A stretch of DNA of 64,000 nucleotides from Rhodococcoides kyotonense (GCF_001645385.1 NZ_LVHI01000037.1:127588-191587); one strand, 5' to 3'; positions 9,486 through 19,914 are shown, counted from the first letter of the stretch. Numbers and translations: made by a program. Notes: a model not told the origin generated them from the letters alone.

Positions 9486-12400
9486 TATGGAACGATTCGA
9501 CGCGGAACCCCATCTGTCCCAGTTACGTCCGTTTCAGCGGGCAACGGTCGATCACGTGTCCGATGTGCTCTACGGACAAAAATCCGGCACCCGATTCCTC
9601 GTTGCTGACGAGACGGGGTTGGGTAAAACTATGGTCGCACGGGGCGTAGTGGCGCGGGCGATCGAAGCGTTGCAGAACGAGCCGGACGTCGAGCGGATCG
9701 ACGTCATCTACATCTGTTCGAATACGGATGTCGCGAGACAGAATATTCAACGTCTCGACATCCTCGGCAATAAAGTGACGATGTCGACGCGGTTGAGCCT
9801 GTTGGCGACGTCCACCGAAGCGTTGAAATCAGCGCCGGGAATTGCGGGTAAACCGATCAACCTTGTGTCGCTCACGCCTAAGACGTCCTTCGCTGACAAG
9901 GGATGGCGGTCCGGTACCGCGCGAGAACGCGCTCTGCTTTTCGTTATTTTGGCCGACCACCTGCAGCTCACGGGTGCGATGAAGACCGCGGCGTATCGGG
10001 TACTGCAGGGCACTGTGTCGAGCCTCGACAGATTCAAGCAACGCGTCGCCGATCTGGAATTTTCGCTGGGAGCATCGCCGGGCAAAGCCGTCTTGATGTT
10101 GGACGAGGACATCGTCTCGACATTCCTGCGTCAAGTCTCGGAGCCAGGACCGGACGGCAGCACAGTGCTAGAGAGCTTTCACGACCTGGTCGATAGGACT
10201 GCGGGCAAACCGGCGGTGCCAGGTGGGTATGCCGCGTCGGCAGCGGTGATCGGTGATCTCAGGAGGGTGCTGTCGCGTGCCGGTGTCGAGGCACTCGAAC
10301 CGGACCTCGTCATCCTCGACGAGTTTCAGCGATTTACAGAGCTTCTCGACGTCGACAGTCCTGTGAGCGAGCTCGCGCACGACCTGTTCAACTATCGCCA
10401 CGCGAAGGTATTGCTCCTCTCTGCGACGCCCTACAAACCGATCGACGACGGGTCTGACGGTGACGGGACCCATCAGTCCCAGTTCCTCGGGGTGCTCGAT
10501 TTCCTGGCGCAGGGAACCAGTGGTGAGGGCTCCCGTGTGATAGCGAAGCTGCTGGAAGAGTACCGGCAAGCGGTGAAGAACCGCCAAGAGCCGGGAGAGC
10601 TGCGGGACCGAATTCGCACGGAGCTTTTGACGTTGATGTGCCGAACGGAAAGACCTCCGCGTCTCAACGAGTCGATGGTCGAGGAGCGGCGAACCGCATC
10701 TCCGCCGATCTCTGCGGCAGCCGTGCAGCAGTACAAGACTTTCGCTGAGCTCGCGCAGAGGGTGGATGCCAGGTTCTCGATGGACGTCTGGAAATCGGTT
10801 CCGGAGCTCGCGCACTTCCTGGACAGCTACCAGCTCGGTCGTCGTGTCGCGGAGAAGATCGGTGACAAGGACGTTCGGGAGTTGGTGGAGTCGCTGGATC
10901 GGCTCGATCCCACTGTCGTCGACGACTTTCAGCCGATGACTGTGTCGAATCCGCGTCTCGAGGTTCTCATGGACCAGACGACGGGTCAGGACTGGCAGAA
11001 GCTGCTGTGGTTGCCCGCGTCCCTCCCATATCTGAAGCCAGCAGGGCCGTACGCGGATGAGAGGGCGTCTCGAGTAACCAAGAAGCTTGTGTTCTCTCAG
11101 TGGACGGCAACCCCGACCGCGGTCGCGTCCCTGCTGAGCCACGACGCAAGTCGCAGAATCGCGCGGTCAGGAGTCGAGACCGGACGCGCTGTTACCGCTT
11201 CACACGAGAATGTGTCGCAACGATTGCAGTTTCGTCGCCGAGGTGACCAGCTGACTGCAATGGCTGGTTTCCTGCCGTTTTTCCCGATGCCGGGCCTGGC
11301 AGACATGGCTGACCCGCTGCGTCGTGCCGGCGCTGCGGGACGTCCGTTCGACCCAGAGTTTGCAGTGTCACGTATCGCGGCAGAACTGTCCTCCAGCCTT
11401 CCGCCGGGTGCTCGAGAGACAGGGGCCAGCGAGGTCGCCTCCTTGGTCTGGCAATGGCCGCTCGCACTCAGCGACTCCAAGCTGGATGAGGCGCTCAGCG
11501 GCAAGGTCGCAAAACTGAGCGCAGCCGACGCCATTGCCGGGCGTGGGGCTGATACGGGCGTCGAGAGTGATGACGACAGATCCGATCAGTCGACTGTCAT
11601 CGATGAGTACGTGCAGGCGGCGGTCGAAGCTCATCGACGGCGCGATTCGCTGGATCTCTCGCGAATCCCGGCCGAACTGACGACTTTAACCGCTCGTCTA
11701 GCCATGCACTCACCTGCGAACTGCGCGTGGCGCGCGTTTGGACGGTTATCAGTTGACACGTCGCGTGTGACGGTCGGTGGGCAGTGGCGAGCTGCAGCGA
11801 TTCTGGCCTCCGGGCTGCGGACTCTGTTCAACAGATGGGAGTCCGCGCTGATTCTCGACCACTTGTACGCGGAAGAATCCTCCTACTGGCAGCGGGTCCT
11901 GCGGTACTGCGCCGATGGCAACCTTCAGGCGGTGCTCGACGAGCACCTCTTCCATCTCGTTCAGGTGGAAGGCAATAGCGATTTCGACGATGAGAAGCTC
12001 ATTGCCTTCGCCTGGCATGCAGCGAGTGTGCTCAAGCTGAAGCCCGCCGTCTACAAGGCGAAGGATCCGCTGCAGAAGGGTAACGACATCGACTTCTCGT
12101 GCCGCTTCGCGCTGCGGTACGGCGACGCGCGGCAAGAGGAGGAGTCGGCGCGGCCCGGCGAGATACGCGAAGCCTTCAATTCGCCGTTCTGGCCGTTTGT
12201 GCTGGTGTCCACGAGCGTTGGCCAGGAGGGGATCGACTTTCACCCTTGGTGCCACAACCTGGTCCACTGGAATGTGCCAGGCAGTCCGGTCGATTTCGAG
12301 CAGCGAGACGGCCGCGTCAACAGGTTCCGTGGGCACGCTGTTCGACGAAACATCGCAGATAGGCATAGTTCAGCGATGTTGGCGGCGGACAACCCGTGGC

Positions 12401-12678
12401 GCGAGGCGTACCGGTTGGCGGCGCAGGATGCTCCGAACGCCGAGATCGCCGGTCTGGCTCCGGACTGGATCTACCCAGGGCCACACAAGGTCGTTCGCGA
12501 CGTGTTGCCTTATCAACTGAGCGTGGATACGAACAGACTCAACAGGACTCGGGAGCGGGTAGCACTGTACCGACTGACGTTCGGGCAGCCGAGGCAAGGG
12601 GACCTGCTCGAATTATTGCAGTCGTCCGGGGTTACTGATGAACAGGCGGATTCGTGGCGTATTGACCTCAGGCCGTGA
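9478..12678 (+). CDS. Large SF2 DEAD/DEAH-like helicase
   Basis: The protein has 1066 aa; ATG 9478 overlaps the PLD stop, and ATG 9487 is an alternative. Helicase motifs are in order: Q-motif-like LRPFQRATV, Walker A DETGLGKTMVA (about residue 46), DEFQ (about 280), LLLSATPYKP (about 315) and the motif V/VI block TSVGQEGIDFHPWC then FEQRDGRVNRFRGH (about 920-945). The final motif set resembles SNF2-like and RapA-like translocases. A long helical insert separates the two RecA lobes. As in other PLD plus helicase defence pairs it probably translocates on DNA and presents it to the nuclease. The ATPase motifs appear intact. Confidence 0.85.
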   Translation: MADMERFDAEPHLSQLRPFQRATVDHVSDVLYGQKSGTRFLVADETGLGKTMVARGVVARAIEALQNEPDVERIDVIYICSNTDVARQNIQRLDILGNKVTMSTRLSLLATSTEALKSAPGIAGKPINLVSLTPKTSFADKGWRSGTARERALLFVILADHLQLTGAMKTAAYRVLQGTVSSLDRFKQRVADLEFSLGASPGKAVLMLDEDIVSTFLRQVSEPGPDGSTVLESFHDLVDRTAGKPAVPGGYAASAAVIGDLRRVLSRAGVEALEPDLVILDEFQRFTELLDVDSPVSELAHDLFNYRHAKVLLLSATPYKPIDDGSDGDGTHQSQFLGVLDFLAQGTSGEGSRVIAKLLEEYRQAVKNRQEPGELRDRIRTELLTLMCRTERPPRLNESMVEERRTASPPISAAAVQQYKTFAELAQRVDARFSMDVWKSVPELAHFLDSYQLGRRVAEKIGDKDVRELVESLDRLDPTVVDDFQPMTVSNPRLEVLMDQTTGQDWQKLLWLPASLPYLKPAGPYADERASRVTKKLVFSQWTATPTAVASLLSHDASRRIARSGVETGRAVTASHENVSQRLQFRRRGDQLTAMAGFLPFFPMPGLADMADPLRRAGAAGRPFDPEFAVSRIAAELSSSLPPGARETGASEVASLVWQWPLALSDSKLDEALSGKVAKLSAADAIAGRGADTGVESDDDRSDQSTVIDEYVQAAVEAHRRRDSLDLSRIPAELTTLTARLAMHSPANCAWRAFGRLSVDTSRVTVGGQWRAAAILASGLRTLFNRWESALILDHLYAEESSYWQRVLRYCADGNLQAVLDEHLFHLVQVEGNSDFDDEKLIAFAWHAASVLKLKPAVYKAKDPLQKGNDIDFSCRFALRYGDARQEEESARPGEIREAFNSPFWPFVLVSTSVGQEGIDFHPWCHNLVHWNVPGSPVDFEQRDGRVNRFRGHAVRRNIADRHSSAMLAADNPWREAYRLAAQDAPNAEIAGLAPDWIYPGPHKVVRDVLPYQLSVDTNRLNRTRERVALYRLTFGQPRQGDLLELLQSSGVTDEQADSWRIDLRP

Positions 12679-12730
12679 GGACCGTAGTGCGTAAGTGCGG
12701 AGAGCCGAGTATTCACAGGAGGAATGAATA

Positions 12731-13513
12731 GTGGTGGACGGCACCGAAGGTATCGACAATGGCAGTGTTCGCGCGGAAATAGCCGCCTTATTGGAACGAG
12801 ACGAGACCAGACTGGGTGACGTCTACAAACTCACCCGCGAGAACAAGTCGCCAGCGGAAATAGCTGAAGCGCTTGGCGTAGCTACGAGCGGGTTCGTGTC
12901 CAACTATCGCGCGATACTGTCAGCGCTGCTGGACGGTGAGATGCCGTCGAGTACAACCATCGCTGGCCAAATCGCGAGCCGTGTCCGCACTTGGTTGAAA
13001 CGGACTGAACTCTCGGCAGAAGCGCAACAGTATCTCGACGATCTACAAAGCCGGCTGCAGTTGCGTTCTGAGGACTCGGTCGCCAGATCGATCGAGGACG
13101 AGAACGCCCGCAACCAGACGGATGTTGTTGAGCGTCAAAATATTCCAGGGATATACGTGTACACGCTCCCGCATTACCTGCGTTATCCGTTCGATGTCGA
13201 TTCTGGTCGAACGCTCCTGAAGGTCGGTCGATCGGAGCGAGACACGTTCGCGCGGGTATCTGGCCAAACGAGGATCACGGCGCTCCCCGAGGATCCGATA
13301 CTCCTTCGGGTGTATCAGGTCGACCCCGGGCAATCCGCTGAGGTAGAGAAGGACTTTCATGGTTGGCTCGACGACGCCAACCATGATCGAAGTCGATCTC
13401 TTCGCGGCGGAACCGAGTGGTTCCTTACGTCGACTCGATTTCTGGATCGCATTGCGCGTACGCGGTCACTCACGCAGATTGTTGTCAATGACTATGAGGC
13501 GGGCGACTTGTAG
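12731..13513 (+). CDS. GIY-YIG/T5orf172 nuclease-like protein with N-terminal HTH
   Basis: The protein has 260 aa and starts at GTG 12731, with AGGAGG at 12717-12722. Residues about 30-60 (NKSPAEIAEALGVATSGFVS) look like a helix-turn-helix. The C-terminal half has GIYVYTLPHYLRYPF, then LLKVGRSERDTF and later LRGGTEWF, the T5orf172 branch of the GIY-YIG nuclease superfamily. The 52-bp gap and its own strong ribosome binding site make it the last gene of the run, possibly regulatory. It may be a nuclease or only a DNA-binding relative; the catalytic Arg and Glu cannot be confirmed by eye. Confidence 0.75.
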   Translation: MVDGTEGIDNGSVRAEIAALLERDETRLGDVYKLTRENKSPAEIAEALGVATSGFVSNYRAILSALLDGEMPSSTTIAGQIASRVRTWLKRTELSAEAQQYLDDLQSRLQLRSEDSVARSIEDENARNQTDVVERQNIPGIYVYTLPHYLRYPFDVDSGRTLLKVGRSERDTFARVSGQTRITALPEDPILLRVYQVDPGQSAEVEKDFHGWLDDANHDRSRSLRGGTEWFLTSTRFLDRIARTRSLTQIVVNDYEAGDL

Positions 13514-14047
13514 ATGAGCAGCTAAAATTCGAAAGCCCTTCGCTTAGTGAATTCCTCCATGCCGTCAGCATTTTTTGTGAATTCCGGAGTTATCCGCGAT
13601 TTTCAGTTCGACGGTAGATAGTCTGCTTGTATCTGTAGAAATACGCGAACTATCCGACTCGTTGGGCGGCTGGACCGAGAGGCGGAGTTGCAATAAGGCG
13701 ACTGCGAATGTGACACAGCTCGGATGGTTGGGCGTATGACGAAGATCCAGAAACTTCGTTATGGCGTGCCTGTCGAGCGTCCAGCCAGGGTCGCACGTAG
13801 CATAGACTCCTTCAGATCGATCCGCCGGCTCGACTAGATTGAGAGGTGCACGTGGCAGGGGCATGGATCCTCCCTGTTAGCGCCGTCACATGCAGCAGCG
13901 GCACCGAGGGCTCATTCGACAGATGGGCGGGCAGTCATGTTTGCTCTAAGGGGCCGACCACGTGCGCACACTGTCGATCCGAGATGCTGGCAACAGGGCG
14001 CCAAGCGGTCGCGCGACGTTTCTCGCAGTTACGGAAAGGGGTCGAGT
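13514..14047. other. 534-bp gap between two defence cassettes
   Basis: No convincing gene is present. The stretch is more AT-rich than its flanks near 13520-13640 and contains GTGAATTCC twice, about 39 bases apart. A 99-codon minus-strand ORF (13565-13864) has no recognisable domain and no good ribosome binding site. It probably holds the end of the first operon and the promoter of the second. Confidence 0.5.
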
Positions 14048-17000
14048 ATGCGCATCTTGGATAATGTGAATGACTTACTTGGGGACGATCTCAAAACTGA
14101 GATCACGCCTCAGACGAAGGTGCGTATCGCGGCTTCCACGTTCTCGATCTTCGCGTTCGAAGCTTTGCGTGAGGAATTGGAGCAGGTTTCCGAACTAGAC
14201 TTCATTTTTACGTCGCCCTCGTTCGTCACAGAAAAAGTGACAGACAAGTTGCGTAAGGAACGTCGCGAGTTCTTTATCCCAGCAGAGCGTGCAGAGTCTA
14301 GTCTCTACGGATCGGAGTTCGAGGTTCGGCTCCGGAACAAACTTACCCAGCGCGCGATCGCAAGAGAGTGTGCGGACTGGGTACGTCGAAAGGCGACATT
14401 CCGGTCCAACGCTACAGACAGTCGGATGCAACAGTTCGCGGTCGTTGATGACCGCGCCGCATACATGCCCCTGCAAGGATTCACGACAGCGGACCTCGGA
14501 TACGAACGCGGCAATTCGGTATCGAATATGGTGCACCGGGTTGACGATGCGCCAATGACAACGCAGTATATCCAGCTATTTGATCAAATTTGGAACAATG
14601 CTGACCAACTTGACGATGTCACGCAGGTTGTTTATGACCACATTGCGAGTGTCTATGCGGAAAACGCCCCAGCGCGAATTTATTATTTGATTCTCTACAA
14701 CTTGTTCGCTGAATTCTTGGACGACATCAGTGACGACGTGCTGCCTAACGACCGCACCGGATATCTCGACACGAGAGTATGGCAGAGTCTTTACAATTTC
14801 CAGCGCGACGCCGCGACCGGAATAATCAACAAGCTCGAGACATACAACGGCTGCATCCTTGCCGACAGCGTCGGTCTCGGTAAGACGTTCACTGCGCTGG
14901 CTGTAATTAAGTACTACGAGCTGCGTAACAGGTCGGTGCTGGTGCTATGCCCAAAAAAGCTGGCCGAAAATTGGACAAACTACAACGCGAACCTGACGAC
15001 GAATATTTTCGCCGGTGACCGGTTCAATTACGACGTGCTAGCCCACACTGACCTGTCACGAACTCGCGGCGAATCCCTGGGGCTGCGGCTGGACCGGGTC
15101 AATTGGGGCAATTATGACCTGGTCGTGATCGACGAGTCTCACAACTTCCGTAATGCTGATTACGCAGAGGAAAAGGAGTCTCGTTACCAACGCCTCATGC
15201 GCCAAGTCATTCGTGAGGGCGTGAAGACGAAGGTGTTGATGCTCTCAGCCACCCCTGTTAACAACCGATTCAACGATCTAAAGAATCAACTCCAGCTCGC
15301 CTATGAGGGTGAGTCAGAGAACTTAGCTCAGCACCTGAACATGTCGACCACCGTTGAGCGGGTCTTCAAAGATGCCCAGACGGTGTTCAACGAATGGTCT
15401 AAGCTCCACCCGGACGACCGCACGTCCAGCCGCATTCTGCAGATGCTCGACTTCGATTTTTTCGAATTACTCGACGCGGTCACTATTGCCCGTTCTCGCA
15501 AGCACATTCAGGCGTTCTATGACACGAGCGAGATTGGTGCGTTCCCGAACCGGCTTCCACCGAAGTCGATCCGCGAACCGCTTACCGACTTGCCAGACGT
15601 GCCCGGCTTCAATGAGATTTTCGAGCAGCTCCAGCTGCTTACCCTCGCCGTCTACACCCCGCTCGCCTATGTCTTCCCCAGCCGGATCGGGAAGTACGAC
15701 GATCTCTACAGCGTTGGCGCGCCCGGCGCCACTGCCAATCTGGGACAACGCGGACGCGAGCGTGGCCTCAAGCAGCTTATGACCGTCAACCTCCTTAAGA
15801 GGTTGGAGAGCTCGGTCGATGCCTTCCGCCTGACACTCGCCAAGATTGAGGCCACGGTCGACCGAACACTGGACCGCCTGCAGGCCCATAACAATTCCAC
15901 CCCCGAGCTCGATACAGACCTGTCGGAGCTCGATCTGGATGTAGACGACGAAAATGACGTGAACCTCGAAGCACTCACTTTCGGGAAGAAGATCAAAATC
16001 GACCTCGAGGACATCGACGTCGAGTCGTGGCGGAGGGATCTGTGGAACGACCGCGAAACCCTCCGCGTATTGGTAAATGAGATGCGCAAGGTCACTCCGG
16101 ATCGTGACCTCAAACTTCAAGCACTCAAGCGGCTCATCGAGGACAAAGCCGCCCACCCGATCAACCCTGGCAACCGCAAGGTTCTGGTCTTCTCCGCCTT
16201 CGCCGACACAGCGAACTTCCTCTACCGCGAACTCGCACCGACGCTTGCCACGGTCGGGCTGGATACGGCCTTGATCACCGGGGGCGGCCACGCCGCGAAG
16301 ACGACATTGGGCACCGGCTTCGACTTCCAACAGGTCATGTCAATGTTCTCCCCTCGCTCGAAGCAGCGCCACCTCACAATGCCGACCGAAACACGCGAGG
16401 TCGACGTGCTCATCGGCACCGACGTCATTAGTGAGGGCCAAAACCTGCAGGACTGTGACTACCTGATCAACTACGACATCCACTGGAATCCGGTGCGGAT
16501 CGTGCAGCGGTTCGGCCGCATCGACCGCATCGGCTCGATCAACACCCGCATCCAACTAGTCAACTTCTGGCCCGATATTTCCCTCGACGAGTACATCAAC
16601 CTCAAAGAGCGCGTCGAGAACCGGATGGTCATCGCCGACCTCGCCGGCACCGCCGACGACAACGTTCTTACCCTCGAAGACTCCGACGCTGCGTTCCGTA
16701 AGCAGCAACTGCGCAAACTTCAGGATGAGGTCATCGAACTCGAAGACGTCCGCACCGGTGTGTCCATTACCGACCTCGGACTCAACGACTTCCGAATGGA
16801 CCTGCTTGGGTACCTCACCGAATACGGCGACTTGGCCACCGCACCGAAAGGCCTTCACGCCGTCGTGCCGGCAGACCCGGACAAGGGACTCAAACCCGGT
16901 GTGATTTTCGCGCTGCACAACATCAACGCCGACGAGTCGCAGCTAACCGGACACAGCGGCAACCGTGGCAACCGACTGCACCCGCACTACCTGGTCTATC

Positions 17001-17338
17001 TCGACGAGCGCGGCGACGTCATCGCAGATCATACCGAGGCCAAGCGTCTGCTCGATCTCATCCGCGCAGGCTGCCGGCCCTACGACCAGCCCGTCAACGA
17101 CGTGGTCCGTATCTTCAACGGCGCCACCGGCGAGGGCACGGACATGAGCCGGTACTCGCAACTCCTCACCCAGGCGATCCACTCGATGGTCGACGTCACC
17201 GAGGAACGCGACATCGACAGCCTTTTCACCGGTGGTCGGACGACCGCCCTGACCCAGACGATCGCCGGGCTCGACGACTTCGAGCTGATTGCGTTCATCG
17301 CCGTCGTCGAGTCACACCAGGCAGGTGACGGTCGATGA
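14048..17338 (+). CDS. SNF2-like helicase with N-terminal PLD-like domain
   Basis: The protein has 1096 aa. ATG 14048 follows a purine-rich GGAAAGGGG; longer upstream in-frame sequence looks non-coding. The first roughly 230 residues resemble the PLD-like domain of helicase-associated proteins (KVRIAASTFSIFAFEALREE). Helicase motifs follow: ADSVGLGKTFTAL (about 275), VVIDESHNFRN (about 360), LMLSATPVNN (about 400) and ISEGQNLQDCDY then QRFGRIDRIGS (about 800-825). Its stop overlaps the DUF4391 start (ATGA). This helicase, DUF4391, type III Mod and Res occur here as one operon, so it probably acts with the R-M enzyme on DNA. Confidence 0.85.
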   Translation: MRILDNVNDLLGDDLKTEITPQTKVRIAASTFSIFAFEALREELEQVSELDFIFTSPSFVTEKVTDKLRKERREFFIPAERAESSLYGSEFEVRLRNKLTQRAIARECADWVRRKATFRSNATDSRMQQFAVVDDRAAYMPLQGFTTADLGYERGNSVSNMVHRVDDAPMTTQYIQLFDQIWNNADQLDDVTQVVYDHIASVYAENAPARIYYLILYNLFAEFLDDISDDVLPNDRTGYLDTRVWQSLYNFQRDAATGIINKLETYNGCILADSVGLGKTFTALAVIKYYELRNRSVLVLCPKKLAENWTNYNANLTTNIFAGDRFNYDVLAHTDLSRTRGESLGLRLDRVNWGNYDLVVIDESHNFRNADYAEEKESRYQRLMRQVIREGVKTKVLMLSATPVNNRFNDLKNQLQLAYEGESENLAQHLNMSTTVERVFKDAQTVFNEWSKLHPDDRTSSRILQMLDFDFFELLDAVTIARSRKHIQAFYDTSEIGAFPNRLPPKSIREPLTDLPDVPGFNEIFEQLQLLTLAVYTPLAYVFPSRIGKYDDLYSVGAPGATANLGQRGRERGLKQLMTVNLLKRLESSVDAFRLTLAKIEATVDRTLDRLQAHNNSTPELDTDLSELDLDVDDENDVNLEALTFGKKIKIDLEDIDVESWRRDLWNDRETLRVLVNEMRKVTPDRDLKLQALKRLIEDKAAHPINPGNRKVLVFSAFADTANFLYRELAPTLATVGLDTALITGGGHAAKTTLGTGFDFQQVMSMFSPRSKQRHLTMPTETREVDVLIGTDVISEGQNLQDCDYLINYDIHWNPVRIVQRFGRIDRIGSINTRIQLVNFWPDISLDEYINLKERVENRMVIADLAGTADDNVLTLEDSDAAFRKQQLRKLQDEVIELEDVRTGVSITDLGLNDFRMDLLGYLTEYGDLATAPKGLHAVVPADPDKGLKPGVIFALHNINADESQLTGHSGNRGNRLHPHYLVYLDERGDVIADHTEAKRLLDLIRAGCRPYDQPVNDVVRIFNGATGEGTDMSRYSQLLTQAIHSMVDVTEERDIDSLFTGGRTTALTQTIAGLDDFELIAFIAVVESHQAGDGR

Positions 17339-18012
17339 GTCAGCAGCTGTACCGCTGGCCGGACGCTGCGAAGTTCGGCCGGCGGGTACCCAAGGAGAAG
17401 TTCTACGAGCACGGCACCGTTTCGACCGCTCTACGCGAAAAGTTCATCGCCGAAGTGCAGCGCATCACCTGGGCATACAAGCTCGCCGAAACCACGATCA
17501 ACCTGGCCGGCAGCGCCGCAGTCCCCGAGATCCAAATCTTCGAGATCGACGCGAAGGGCGAGGATGTTTCCGATCCGGTGCTGATCGCGATCGACAAAGC
17601 GATCCCGTTCCCGATTGTCCTTGAGATCAATCGCGGCGTTGGTGAGGCCAGAAGCACTCGGATGGTGGCTGCGCACAAGCAACCCAGCTCCGGTGCGCCG
17701 AAGATCGGCGCCTACTACAGCACAAATTGGCAGCCCGCCCGGAGCCCGCGCGAACGGCAGCCTCTCCCGACCGCGCTCACTCTGCCCGCCCTCTATACCG
17801 CGCTTCTCGCGCCCCTGACACCGGTGGCGGCACGACCGGGTGAGGATCTCGCGGAGGTCGCAGCGAGATTGGAATCGGTGCGCAAGATCGAGCGCGAAAT
17901 TGCCGTGCTGGAACGCAAACTTCGCACCGAACCCCAGTTCAACCGCAAGGTCGAATTGCGGCGCGCATTGAAGACAAAGCAAGCTGAACTGACCGTGTTG
18001 GTCGAAAGGTAG
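17335..18012 (+). CDS. DUF4391 family protein
   Basis: The protein has 225 aa and overlaps the helicase gene by 4 bases. The pattern LYRWPDAAKFGRRVPKEKFY, then FIAEVQRITWAYKLAETTINL, then EIQIFEI matches DUF4391. The C-terminal roughly 60 residues (VRKIEREIAVLERKL onward) look like a coiled coil, suggesting a partner-binding or oligomerising role. The family is repeatedly found between a helicase and a type III methyltransferase; function unknown. The gap to the methyltransferase gene is 13 bases. Confidence 0.75.
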   Translation: MSQQLYRWPDAAKFGRRVPKEKFYEHGTVSTALREKFIAEVQRITWAYKLAETTINLAGSAAVPEIQIFEIDAKGEDVSDPVLIAIDKAIPFPIVLEINRGVGEARSTRMVAAHKQPSSGAPKIGAYYSTNWQPARSPRERQPLPTALTLPALYTALLAPLTPVAARPGEDLAEVAARLESVRKIEREIAVLERKLRTEPQFNRKVELRRALKTKQAELTVLVER

Positions 18013-18025
18013 ACAGAGCAAACCC

Positions 18026-19909
18026 GTGGAGAAGTTACGCATGACATCGCCCGACCTGACCGACGCCAACGTCGACAAGCTCGCTGAGTTGTTCCCCAAT
18101 GTTGTCACCGAGACGCTCGACGCCGAGGGTAACCCGGGGAGAGCCATCGACTTCGATCTCCTCCGCCAGGAGTTGTCGGACCATGTCGTCGAAGGTCCAC
18201 AGGAGCGCTACCAGCTCGACTGGCCAGGCAAACGCGCCGCAGCCTTCACGGCCAACGCCCCCATCGCGAAAACCCTCCGTCCCGTGCGCGAGGAGTCCGT
18301 CGACTTCGACACCACCAGAAACCTTTTTATCGAAGGTGACAACCTCGACGCACTCAAGCTCCTCCAGGAGTCGTACCTCGGCAAGGTCAAGCTGATATAT
18401 ATCGATCCGCCGTACAACACGGGTAACGATTTCGTGTATTCAGATTCGTTCGCGCAGCGCGTCGATGAATATCTACACGCGTCCGGTCAGACCGATGATA
18501 GCGGCACTCGACTCATGGCAAACACTGAAGCAAACGGGCGATTTCATTCTGATTGGCTCAGTATGATTTATCCACGGCTCAAACTTGCGCGAAATATGTT
18601 GGCCAACGATGGCGTAATTTTTATCTCAATTGACGACAATGAAATCGGGCAGCTCCGTCGGATCTGTGATGAGGTCTTCGGTGAATCGAACTTCCTTGCT
18701 CAGATCGTATGGCAGAAGAGAACGTCTCCCGAAGCACGGAAGCGGCTCGGTGCAGGACACGAATACATTGTTGTCTATGCACGTGACTCAGCAGTCGTCG
18801 CCGATGCGCTTCTCCCGCTGCCACTTGACGAAAAAGACTGCGCAGCGTTCGGAAACCCGGACAATGACCCGCGCGGTCCATGGGTGTCGTCTGATTTTAC
18901 TGCGCCCGGCTATCGCCCCAACCAGATGTACCAGATCGTGACACCTTCTGGGCTAGAGGTTGGCCCTCCGCCTGGCCGCTGCTGGATGAATGTGGAATCC
19001 GAGTACAAAGCGCAGGTTTCTGAGGGACGATTTTGGTTTGGTCCAGATGGCAAAGGAATTCCGCGCCGAAAGACCTATCTGGCCGAGCGAGATGGTAAGT
19101 CAGCTTGGACATGGTGGCCAAACGCTGAGGTTGGACACACGCAGGAAGGGACCCGGGAGGTTCGAGCGCTCTTCGACAAGGACGGACCTACGTACTTCGA
19201 CTTTCCGAAGCCTGTCCGATTGATGCAGAGAATTGTTCAGCTCGCCACTCACCCTGACCGAGACGAGGTGATCCTGGACTTCTTCGCAGGGTCGGGCAGC
19301 ATGGCTCATGCCACCATGGCGCAGAACGCTGCTGATGCAGGGAACCGTCGCTTTATCATGGTCCAGATCGGCGAAGTGCCATCTCCAAAATCTGATGCGG
19401 CGAAGGCCGGCTACGGGTCGATCGCAAAGATTTCGCTTGACCGCATCCGACGTGCTGCGCGGAAGATCCACGAAGAATACGGCCTAACCAGCGGTGGCTT
19501 TGATGCGGGTTTCCGTGCACTCAAAGTCGACACGACGAATATGGCCGGTGTGCTACGCACTCCTGACGAGACCGATCAGCTTTCGCTCTCGGGTCTGCAG
19601 GACAGTGTAAAGGCGGACCGCTCGGGCGAAGACCTGCTATTCCAGGTATTGCTCGACTGGGGTCTTGAGTTAACGATGCCCATCGTGGTGGAGCATATCG
19701 ATGGGCATGAGGTATTCATTGTTGAGGATGGTGCGCTAATCGCCTGTTTCGACCTGGAACTCGGCCCCCAGATTGCGCATCTCATTGCTGAGCGTCAACC
19801 CCTACGCGCAGTGTTTCGCGATTCAGGTTTCGCGTCGGATGACGCCCGCATAAATGCGGAACAGGTCTTTCGTGAGGTATCCCCGACCACAGATGTGAAG
19901 GCAATCTGA
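18026..19909 (+). CDS. mod: Type III restriction-modification DNA methyltransferase (Mod)
   Basis: The protein has 627 aa and starts at GTG 18026 or ATG 18041. It is a beta-class N6-adenine or N4-cytosine methyltransferase: catalytic IDPPYNTGNDF (about residue 126) precedes the SAM-binding DFFAGSGSMAHA (about 419). The segment between, including KTYLAERDGKSAWTWWPN, is typical of Mod; the central region should hold target recognition. It methylates one strand of an asymmetric site and pairs with Res for restriction. It is followed 5 bases later by res. The gene appears intact, so methylation activity could persist even though res is interrupted. Confidence 0.9.
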   Translation: MEKLRMTSPDLTDANVDKLAELFPNVVTETLDAEGNPGRAIDFDLLRQELSDHVVEGPQERYQLDWPGKRAAAFTANAPIAKTLRPVREESVDFDTTRNLFIEGDNLDALKLLQESYLGKVKLIYIDPPYNTGNDFVYSDSFAQRVDEYLHASGQTDDSGTRLMANTEANGRFHSDWLSMIYPRLKLARNMLANDGVIFISIDDNEIGQLRRICDEVFGESNFLAQIVWQKRTSPEARKRLGAGHEYIVVYARDSAVVADALLPLPLDEKDCAAFGNPDNDPRGPWVSSDFTAPGYRPNQMYQIVTPSGLEVGPPPGRCWMNVESEYKAQVSEGRFWFGPDGKGIPRRKTYLAERDGKSAWTWWPNAEVGHTQEGTREVRALFDKDGPTYFDFPKPVRLMQRIVQLATHPDRDEVILDFFAGSGSMAHATMAQNAADAGNRRFIMVQIGEVPSPKSDAAKAGYGSIAKISLDRIRRAARKIHEEYGLTSGGFDAGFRALKVDTTNMAGVLRTPDETDQLSLSGLQDSVKADRSGEDLLFQVLLDWGLELTMPIVVEHIDGHEVFIVEDGALIACFDLELGPQIAHLIAERQPLRAVFRDSGFASDDARINAEQVFREVSPTTDVKAI

Positions 19910-19914
19910 CGGCG

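Noticed and set aside
2..13513. DISARM system
   Set aside because: There is a PLD protein and a helicase, but no DUF1998 (DrmB) and no DNA methyltransferase in the operon.
13565..13864. 99-codon minus-strand ORF
   Set aside because: No ribosome binding site, no domain and no codon pattern; it may be chance.
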